Shown piece by piece: positions 50,720 through 57,489 of a DNA stretch of 64,000 bases. The notes beneath the pieces are model-generated. The model saw only the letters and a list, made by a program, of their open reading frames with translations, made no database searches and had not been told where the DNA came from. This stretch comes from Dyella sp. S184 (lineage in GTDB: Bacteria > Pseudomonadota > Gammaproteobacteria > Xanthomonadales > Rhodanobacteraceae). A program made the position numbers and the translations under genes. The stretch covers positions 372,001-436,000 of the forward strand of contig NZ_LMUE01000005.1 of NCBI RefSeq assembly GCF_009766065.1. The letters run 5' to 3'. Each line of letters starts with the position of its first letter. Position 1 is the stretch's first letter.

Positions 50720-51249
50720 AAGAGTCGACTTTCAAGCAAACGCAACTTCGTTTGGTCGGGCGATTAATGACTATCGCCTCAGCGTTTAGCATTGCTGAAC
50801 TTGAAGGTGTGAGCTCCCTTTTGAAGAACAAAGATGGCTCTGATCTGAGAGCAGTTGTGGCTTACTTAATCGGACTACACACTGGACAGTCGGCTGATTC
50901 AAATGGCTCGAATAAGTCGTTACGCCAGGATAGAGAGTTTACTTCAATACCCCAAGAACCCGCCGAAAAGGATAAGAGAGGCATTTCGAAGACAGAAGCG
51001 CTCCGTGAACTTCTGATGTCTAAGGAGGAGTTCAAATCGACTGCAGATATTGCACGAAGAGTTCCGCTCTCGGTCCCATTAAAATACAAAGAGTCGCGTG
51101 AGCGTTACGTTCGACGAATTCTCGCTCAGTTCTCGCGAATGTCAGAGGACGGGCGCCGAAAGTTTCTTAAGGCTCTTCACAATAATTTGGCGCGCACATC
51201 AACTAGCTCATTTGTTGCTCGATGGTCAAATCTTATTAAGGATCTCTGA
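50716..51249 (+). CDS. Hypothetical protein, second gene of the ParA operon
   Basis: Protein of 177 residues, no motif recognised. Basic overall, probably helical, with no signal peptide or membrane segment. The C-terminal half (SVPLKYKESRERYVRRILAQFSRMSEDGRRKFLKALHNNL) is strongly basic and could bind nucleic acid or act as partner of the ATPase, in the way small ParB-like or centromere-binding proteins do. It starts inside the stop of the ParA gene (ATGA) and its stop overlaps the next start (TGATG), so the three are translationally coupled. Confidence 0.7.
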   Translation: MKESTFKQTQLRLVGRLMTIASAFSIAELEGVSSLLKNKDGSDLRAVVAYLIGLHTGQSADSNGSNKSLRQDREFTSIPQEPAEKDKRGISKTEALRELLMSKEEFKSTADIARRVPLSVPLKYKESRERYVRRILAQFSRMSEDGRRKFLKALHNNLARTSTSSFVARWSNLIKDL

Positions 51250-51962
51250 TGCCTGCTTTTTCGACGCGTATTGATGGCGTCGTAAAAGAAGACTTCAATG
51301 AGGTCTGGAAAGATTACGGTCCTGGTAGACTCGCAGATCCCAATAAGCAACGAGAGCTTCTACGGTCAGCTCATAAGTTAGCAATTTGCTTCTCTTTTTT
51401 CGCGAAGGCGATGAAGATTCGTGAGCTGCATCGTCGCATATTTGTCCAAGAGCTTGCCTCAGATTCGCTCCATCTTGTGCACGCTTTGATGACGGGCGAT
51501 GCTCGTGGCGCGAGCTTTTACTTACGAAGCGTTATCGAGAATTTTTGGAGGCACCAGTATTTTTCTCAGCACTCGGTTGAATTCGGGTGGCTGCAAACTC
51601 GATCTAAATATCACATGACGATGGCTGGCCTCAGAGAATATTGCTCATGGCTGGATGTGTTTTCAGGAATGCTTAACCACTCGTTGAAAAACTTAGATCG
51701 TCTCTACGCTCAGCTGTCTACAGATGTTCACAGTACATCACCAAGAACTTTAGTTCTTCGCGAACAGTTGGATCAGATTTCATTATCTCTGGAACAATCA
51801 AAAAGACTCGGACCTCCACTGCGCGATGTGCTCAAAGATTGCTTGGTGTTACTTACAATTTCTGAGCGCGAAGTATTTGATGCTTTGCACATTGATGTTC
51901 AGGTTTTTATTTTAAAGTGCCTAGACTCAAAGAGGAAAGCTGCCAGGCAACACGATCTTTAG
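51249..51962 (+). CDS. HEPN/DUF5677-like protein, third gene of the ParA operon
   Basis: Protein of 237 residues, all helical in appearance. The centre reads FYLRSVIENFWRHQYF (Arg93) and about 65 residues later RLYAQLSTDVHSTS (His161). This spacing and wording, LRS..E..w and yxxLSxxvHst, recalls DUF5677-type and other HEPN-fold proteins, whose Arg and His form an RNase centre. The resemblance is by eye and is not proven. If right, the operon would pair an ATPase with a nuclease toxin, a common plan in defence systems. Codon use is AT-richer than in flanking genes. Confidence 0.6.
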   Translation: MPAFSTRIDGVVKEDFNEVWKDYGPGRLADPNKQRELLRSAHKLAICFSFFAKAMKIRELHRRIFVQELASDSLHLVHALMTGDARGASFYLRSVIENFWRHQYFSQHSVEFGWLQTRSKYHMTMAGLREYCSWLDVFSGMLNHSLKNLDRLYAQLSTDVHSTSPRTLVLREQLDQISLSLEQSKRLGPPLRDVLKDCLVLLTISEREVFDALHIDVQVFILKCLDSKRKAARQHDL

Positions 51963-52141
51963 CAGAATTTCCTCCGAGAACTGTGTCGGTTTGGTCCAGG
52001 TCACGGTAAGTATGATGATCGAAGGGCCATGCCGAAGAACGGGGTCACTTAATTCAGCTGAGGAAGCGAGTCTGCCCCGGTTCTGATGGATATGGGTCAG
52101 CGAATCGTGCATAGCGTCCTCAGCTTGGCTTGTCGAATCAA

Positions 52142-53992
52142 TCAGATCACAAGTCCTATGACTTCAACCTGATGCTGTCGGGTCAAAATGATCGCCCCCG
52201 CCGTCGATGCGTGGATCGACCGGATAGGATCGCGGGCGGTAAGTTCACCAATTTTCGCTCCGGCTTGTGTGAACCATTGCAGGTGTTTTCCAGTGAGTAA
52301 ACCGAAGCCCGATGGCGAAACGAGCAGACGACCCTGCTTAAAAATGTCTATGCATGCAGCTAGCTTTCGGTAGTCCTCAATGACGTAAAGGCGCGTCGGA
52401 GTGCGAAAGTACGTGTAACGCTCGGTGCTTACGATTTCCAGCGGACAGGTGCCAATGTCGTAAACCACTTTCGGCTTCCCATCACTTGCCACCAGGATGA
52501 CCTTTCCGGAGTAGGTCGCCAAATACGCTCCGCCGTCAGCGGAAAAGCTCGCGGCGTACACCCAGTCCTGCGGTGTCCCACCGGACACCGTGATCTCCAA
52601 GCGAAACCCTTGGACTTCAATCACATGATCGGGCGCTGTTCGAGCAAAATAAGTGACGTCCGAGTCCTCAAACACAAGAGATGCTGGATCTACACCGGTG
52701 AGCACCTGAAACGCCTGATTCAGGGCCTTCATCTTCTCCGTAGCAGCAGGATTGCCGGCGTTTCGATCGGGATGATGCGCCAAAGCCAATTTGCGATATC
52801 GCTGCTTTATTTCACTGGGCTCAACTGGCAACGTGAGACCGAAAAGTTGAAGTGCCTCTTCAACGTCTTGACGGACGCCGAAGCGTTCACTACGGCTTAC
52901 AACGCGTTTCCATCCATCCTGGAGTGGCGTAACAACTCCCCACGCCGCATGGCCTGACGTTGAGCAGCACCACGCCTCATCAGCCAATGTGAAGAGGTAT
53001 CGGTCGCCCGAGGGGGAAACATCCACCGCGCGGACTTGAGACTTGAACGCACCCCAGTAGTTCGTTTCGATAGTCTGAAAGTGATCGACAACGCGCGGAT
53101 CTTTACTCAAATCAGACTCGACAATATGCTTCAGCTTCGCATCGTAAACGTGAAGTGTTCCGCTCGAGTCCATGATGGCCAAGCTTGAACCAGCAACGGA
53201 TGTTCCAGTGCGGTAAACATCGTGCCACAACATCGCTTCACCGAGAGGCGCGCCGAAGCGGTCGACGCGACGAAGCACGCCTGCGACCTGAGACTGCTCT
53301 GCGCTAGAGCCGGCTCGATCGAGTAACCAAAATCCCTGTGCATCCGCAGCTATAACATCGAATGACACATCGGGCCGTTCTTCGCGGCGAAGCTTTTGCT
53401 CCCCCTGAAGCGTCCAAGGGGCGCCGTTCGAGACGGTGAAAAGTGGAGGAGCGGCGGAAGCTTCGATATCAACTCGCACGAACTCATGCTTCTTTCCGGA
53501 AGCGTCTAATTCGGCAACGATCTTATTAAAGCGGCGGCGGTCGACGTCCTTTACGTTTTCGGGGACGAGCTCGAACATCTCATGACATTGCTTGGCTGCC
53601 GCCGCCAACTGACCGGCTTTCATTCGCTGAATAATGAGCTTGGAGTAGGCCTTTGCGACAACCTCGCCAGCTTGCCCTCGTCGCTGTTCTGGCGATAACG
53701 TCGAAGCAAGCTTCACTACTTTCGCGTGTTGGCTTCGCAAGCCTGCCTGTAATACGGGCGCGGCTACCGGGTCGTTGTGTTCACGGTGAAACTCTCGACG
53801 GCCATCGACTTCCCATGTCGGCGGTGACGGAGGAAGCGGTATGTATTCGGCAGAAGACCAATCGAGCTCGGTCGGTGGTTCCCTTCTTCCGCTTCCACGC
53901 TTCGATCCACTGCGGAGCTGGGGTAGACCATTAGACGGCATTGGGCTTGAGAGTTTCGCTTTGCCGAACAGCTTTGCAAAGAACCCAGGCAT
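52142..53992 (-). CDS. Large protein with an internal J-domain and beta-propeller-like repeats
   Basis: Protein of 616 residues without signal peptide. Residues 1-175 are a helical region. About 185-370 and 440-616 are beta-rich with propeller-like phrases (GFWLLDRAGSSAEQS, SSLAIMDSSGTLHVYDAK, AVDVSPSGDRYLFTLADEA, AASFSADGGAYLATYSGK). Between them, at 378-432, is a complete J-domain: EALQLFGLTLPVEPSEIKQRYRKLALAHHPDR with the HPD motif at 407-409. J-domains stimulate Hsp70 ATPase. One inserted in the middle of a propeller-like protein is unusual. No dnaK or grpE adjoins. It lies convergent to the ParA operon, 180 bases from it, and I see nothing in that gap. Confidence 0.75.
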   Translation of the reverse strand: MPGFFAKLFGKAKLSSPMPSNGLPQLRSGSKRGSGRREPPTELDWSSAEYIPLPPSPPTWEVDGRREFHREHNDPVAAPVLQAGLRSQHAKVVKLASTLSPEQRRGQAGEVVAKAYSKLIIQRMKAGQLAAAAKQCHEMFELVPENVKDVDRRRFNKIVAELDASGKKHEFVRVDIEASAAPPLFTVSNGAPWTLQGEQKLRREERPDVSFDVIAADAQGFWLLDRAGSSAEQSQVAGVLRRVDRFGAPLGEAMLWHDVYRTGTSVAGSSLAIMDSSGTLHVYDAKLKHIVESDLSKDPRVVDHFQTIETNYWGAFKSQVRAVDVSPSGDRYLFTLADEAWCCSTSGHAAWGVVTPLQDGWKRVVSRSERFGVRQDVEEALQLFGLTLPVEPSEIKQRYRKLALAHHPDRNAGNPAATEKMKALNQAFQVLTGVDPASLVFEDSDVTYFARTAPDHVIEVQGFRLEITVSGGTPQDWVYAASFSADGGAYLATYSGKVILVASDGKPKVVYDIGTCPLEIVSTERYTYFRTPTRLYVIEDYRKLAACIDIFKQGRLLVSPSGFGLLTGKHLQWFTQAGAKIGELTARDPIRSIHASTAGAIILTRQHQVEVIGLVI

Positions 53993-54081
53993 CCATTACC
54001 TCCGGTCTACGCATTACGTTTTCGAAGATCGATCGCGATTAACGTCCCGGGGCAATCTAATGCGATTGCGGCATTCCTCTG

Positions 54082-54324
54082 TTACGCCGGGGGCTGCAGC
54101 AGCTCGACGATGTCCACTCCCAAAGCAAGAGCTAGTCGCTCAAGGCCGTCGATGGAGATGTTGGTAACGCACCGTTCGAGCTGCGAGACATATGTGCGGT
54201 GGAACTCTGCCACCTCAGCCAGTTCCTCTTGGCTCAATCCTTGGGCCGTGCGTAGGCGGCGAATGTTCACTGCAGCACGGGCGCGTGCTTTTGGCAGGGA
54301 TCGTGGCGAGGACTTTGAAGGCAT
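54082..54324 (-). CDS. XRE-family transcriptional regulator, paralogue 1
   Basis: Protein of 80 residues, essentially one helix-turn-helix domain: VNIRRLRTAQGLSQEELAEVAEFHRTYVSQLER, then ISIDGLERLALALGVDIVELLQPPA. It resembles restriction-modification controller and Xre-type repressors. Its upstream DNA (54341-54390) carries four TCTAC motifs at 15-bp pitch. A second gene at 54597-54839 encodes a close paralogue. No toxin, methylase or prophage gene adjoins, so both look like free-standing regulators. Confidence 0.88.
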   Translation of the reverse strand: MPSKSSPRSLPKARARAAVNIRRLRTAQGLSQEELAEVAEFHRTYVSQLERCVTNISIDGLERLALALGVDIVELLQPPA

Positions 54325-54340
54325 GCCTCCAGCCTGACCA

Positions 54341-54390
54341 TCTACCGGCTTACGTTCTACAGATTATGAATCTACTTCTTTTAACTCTAC
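54341..54390. repeat. Array of four TCTAC motifs with 15-bp pitch upstream of XRE paralogue 1
   Basis: TCTAC occurs at 54341, 54356, 54371 and 54386, each start exactly 15 bases from the next, in otherwise AT-rich sequence. The first copy is 17 bases before the ATG of the regulator gene (minus strand). The array overlaps the place where its promoter must lie. A matching array precedes the second XRE gene. Confidence 0.75.
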
Positions 54391-54536
54391 ATTTCGTCTG
54401 GGCAGGGTGAGCGCTATTGGACGGTCGCCTGTGCAACGCGGGCGACTGTTGCCTTCAATGGAAGCGACTCCTTGTGCGTCTCGTTGAGTCTGAAATCCGC
54501 ATGCGGCCTCAGGCGCCTCCTTAGGCTAGACAGCCT

Positions 54537-54556
54537 TTGGAATGTGTACATTCCAA
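54537..54556. repeat. 20-bp palindrome between the two XRE genes
   Basis: TTGGAATGT-GT-ACATTCCAA, perfect 9-bp arms around 2 bases. It lies about 40 bases downstream of the stop of XRE paralogue 2 and about 210 bases upstream of paralogue 1. It has no T-run, so it is more like a protein-binding site than a terminator. Confidence 0.5.
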
Positions 54557-54596
54557 GTGGCTGCATTTTCGTTGGGGCCGCTAAGGCGCCATTCCT

Positions 54597-54839
54597 TTAC
54601 GCAGGGGGTTGAAGCAGCTCAGCGGTATCCACGCCCAGAATTCGAGCGATCCGCTCAAGGCCATCGATAGAGATGTTGGCCTTGCAGCGCTCGAGTTGCG
54701 ACACGTATGTGCGATGGAACTCCGCCAATTCACCGAGTTTCTCCTGGCTCAGATTCTTGGCCTCGCGTCGACTACGAACGTTCGCCGCTATGTAAGAGCG
54801 GGTGCTTGAGGGGAACGATTGCAGAGACTTGGAAGACAT
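54597..54839 (-). CDS. XRE-family transcriptional regulator, paralogue 2
   Basis: Protein of 80 residues that aligns end to end with paralogue 1 without gaps (shared GELAEFHRTYVSQLER-type helix and ISIDGLER, ending AELLQPPA). The recognition helix EFHRTYVSQLER is identical in the two, which suggests that they bind the same operator. Its upstream DNA has the same TCTAC array. The genes probably arose by tandem duplication. Confidence 0.88.
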   Translation of the reverse strand: MSSKSLQSFPSSTRSYIAANVRSRREAKNLSQEKLGELAEFHRTYVSQLERCKANISIDGLERIARILGVDTAELLQPPA

Positions 54840-54856
54840 AAGGCCAAGCCTCCGCC

Positions 54857-54905
54857 TCTACTGTCTTGCAATCTACAGAATATAGCTCTACTGTTTATAT
54901 ACTAC
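54857..54905. repeat. Array of TCTAC motifs with 15-bp pitch upstream of XRE paralogue 2
   Basis: TCTAC occurs at 54857, 54872 and 54887 (15-bp steps), followed by a degenerate ACTAC at 54901. The first copy is 18 bases before the ATG at 54839. Spacing, sequence and position mirror the array of paralogue 1. Confidence 0.75.
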
Positions 54906-55058
54906 ATATCGACTGTGGCGGTGGAAGTGCGACTGATCGGCCGCACCAGCCACCTGCGCAAGCCATACGTGGGACAGATCTAGCCTGACGACATTGCCAA
55001 CTCCAGGAGATGACCGGAACGGCAGGCGAGGAGGGCCAACCAAGGGGAGGGACGCAGC

Positions 55059-57461
55059 ATGAAGACAAGCACGCTACGCAACGCCATTTCCATCGCCTTG
55101 CTCGTCGCCAGTGCCGGCGCGAGTGAGTGGGCCGTGGCCCAAGACGTCACGACAGACACAACGTCGCAGAGTAGGGCGTCGGTGACCAAGGCGCCGGCCA
55201 AGACGCAACCGAAAAAATCGACCGACAAGTCCGCAGCGCCAGCGGCAACTAACTTGCAGACCGTGACCGTCACCGGCACACGCATCCGTGGCGGTGACAC
55301 GCCGTCACCGGTCATCACGATCGGCAACGAGCAGATTCAGCAGGAAGGTTTCGCGGATCTCGGCGACGTGATCCGCAGCGTGCCGCAGAACTTCTCGGGT
55401 GGTCAGAACCCGGGAGTAGTAGGCGGGGCCGAAGGCGGTGGTATCGCCAATCAGAATATCTCTGGCGGATCGTCGCTCGACCTGCGTGGCCTGGGGCCCG
55501 ACGCCACGTTGACGCTGCTCAACGGGCGGCGGCTTGCCTATAGCGGCTTTGTGCAGGCGGTAGACATCGGCGCCATTCCGGTCGAGGCAGTAGATCGCAT
55601 CGAAATCATTCCGGATGGGGCGTCGGCCATCTACGGGTCCGATGCCGTGGGCGGCGTAGGCAATGTGATACTGAGGCGCGACTATGACGGCGTAACGGTC
55701 GGCACGCGTTATGGTGGCGCGACGGACGGTGGACTCACCACTCGCGAGTACACCGCCACGGCTGGCACCAGTTGGTCCAGCGGTGGCCTGATCGCGACTT
55801 GGGAGAAGGCATCCAGCGATCCGATCTATGCCGACCAGCGTGACTATACCGATTACCTGTCCAACCCCACCACGCTCTATCCGCAAAGCGACTTGCGCAG
55901 CGGGTTGTTCAGTATCCATCAGTCGTTGGGCAGTCTCGTCGAGCTGCAAGTGGATGCCTTCAGGACTGAGCGTGAGCAGCTCACGTACTACACGGCGATC
56001 CCGACCCAGTTCTACCCGGCCACGGCGGAAACGACGACTTCCTTCGTTTCGCCCAGCGTCGAGATATCGCTGCCGAACGACTGGACGATGTCCGTCGGGG
56101 GAACCTGGGGTAGGGATGATGTCATCTCGGGACTGTCGATAGGTACCCGCGCGACAGGGCTGCTGACGCCCATTGCCCGCAATCTCTATAGGAATGGGAG
56201 CCGTACCTACGAACTGGGTGCCGAAGGTCCGCTGTTTGCTCTGCCCGGTGGAGATGCGCGACTGGCAGTGGGCGCCGGATACCGGACGAACAATTTCCTG
56301 CAAAGCAGTTTGGTCAGTGGAACTGTCGGTGCCGACGGCGATGACAGCAGCCACTTTGCCTATGCTGAAATCAATCTACCGCTGATTGGCTCGGATCAGG
56401 GTATTCCCGGCGTGCAGCGCCTGGAGCTGACTGCCGCAGTTCGCGGAGAGGACTACGCCAGTTTCGGTAGCGTCACCACCCCGAAACTCGGCTTGATCTA
56501 TGGGCCCAGTACCGATTTCACGCTGAAGGCGTCCTGGGGCAAGTCCTTCAAGGCACCGACGCTCCTGCAGCGGTATCAAGCGCAGTCTGCCTACCTGTAT
56601 CCAGCGGCCGCGGTTGGCGGTAGCGGTTATGCCAGCGACGCAACGGTACTGATTCCCTACGGCGGGAATCCCGATCTCGAACCCGAACGTGCGCGTACCT
56701 GGAGTGCCTCGATGGCGTTCCATCCCGAGGCGCTGCCGGCACTCGAGACGGAGCTGAGCTGGTTCGACATCGACTTTACTGGCCGTATTGCGCAGCCGCT
56801 CGTCTACCAGGCGCAGGCGTTGAGCAACCCCCTGTACGCCCAGTTCATCGACTATTCGCCGACGGCTAGCGAGCAGGCAAGCATTCTCGCGAACTCGCAG
56901 TTCAGCAACTTCACCGGCGCTCCCTACGATCCCGGCAAAGTTGTCGCGATTGCCTTCAATCGCTACATGAATACGGTCGCGCAACACGTCAAGGGGCTCG
57001 ATCTCTCAGAATCGTACGGGGTCGATCTCGGCTCCGGTCGGTTGGCGATTCGAGGATCGCTCAGTTGGCTGGACAGCTCGCAACAGACCACAGCGGCGGA
57101 TAGTTTCCACGATCTGTCAGGCACCTTGTTCTATCCAGCCAAGATCAAAGGCCGCATCGGTGCCGTCTGGAGTCAGGGCGGGTTCTCCGCTTCGACCTTC
57201 GCCAACTACGTCAGTGGCGTGACCAACACGGTGGATGGAAGCAAGTCGAGTTCATTCACCACTATCGACGCCACGCTGCGCTATGCCATCGGTGAGCGCC
57301 ACGATTTCTTCTCCGACATGGACTTTGTGCTCTCGGCGACGAATCTCCTCGACCGGTCGCCCCCGTTGTACGCACCGTCGAGCAACAACCCACCCTACGA
57401 CTCGACCAACTATTCGCCAATCGGTCGATTCCTGAGCGTCAGTGTGTCCAAGCATTGGTGA
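55059..57461 (+). CDS. TonB-dependent receptor of the lasso-peptide cluster
   Basis: Protein of 800 residues. Signal peptide about 1-28 (AVAQD), TonB-box-like LQTVTVTGTRIRGGD, plug domain (DLGDVIRSVPQNFSGGQNPG, LDLRGLGPDATLTLLNGRRLAYSG, DRIEIIPDGASAIYGSDAVGGVGNVILRR), then the barrel ending FLSVSVSKHW. A GGGGAGGG ribosome site precedes the ATG. The isopeptidase gene follows 28 bases later, so these two form a transcript facing the precursor and maturation genes. In isopeptidase-type lasso clusters such a receptor is a conserved partner and is thought to import the mature lasso peptide for the isopeptidase to open. The ligand is inferred. Confidence 0.9.
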   Translation: MKTSTLRNAISIALLVASAGASEWAVAQDVTTDTTSQSRASVTKAPAKTQPKKSTDKSAAPAATNLQTVTVTGTRIRGGDTPSPVITIGNEQIQQEGFADLGDVIRSVPQNFSGGQNPGVVGGAEGGGIANQNISGGSSLDLRGLGPDATLTLLNGRRLAYSGFVQAVDIGAIPVEAVDRIEIIPDGASAIYGSDAVGGVGNVILRRDYDGVTVGTRYGGATDGGLTTREYTATAGTSWSSGGLIATWEKASSDPIYADQRDYTDYLSNPTTLYPQSDLRSGLFSIHQSLGSLVELQVDAFRTEREQLTYYTAIPTQFYPATAETTTSFVSPSVEISLPNDWTMSVGGTWGRDDVISGLSIGTRATGLLTPIARNLYRNGSRTYELGAEGPLFALPGGDARLAVGAGYRTNNFLQSSLVSGTVGADGDDSSHFAYAEINLPLIGSDQGIPGVQRLELTAAVRGEDYASFGSVTTPKLGLIYGPSTDFTLKASWGKSFKAPTLLQRYQAQSAYLYPAAAVGGSGYASDATVLIPYGGNPDLEPERARTWSASMAFHPEALPALETELSWFDIDFTGRIAQPLVYQAQALSNPLYAQFIDYSPTASEQASILANSQFSNFTGAPYDPGKVVAIAFNRYMNTVAQHVKGLDLSESYGVDLGSGRLAIRGSLSWLDSSQQTTAADSFHDLSGTLFYPAKIKGRIGAVWSQGGFSASTFANYVSGVTNTVDGSKSSSFTTIDATLRYAIGERHDFFSDMDFVLSATNLLDRSPPLYAPSSNNPPYDSTNYSPIGRFLSVSVSKHW

Positions 57462-57489
57462 TGTCGCCCCCCAATTCGGAGCAAATGTC

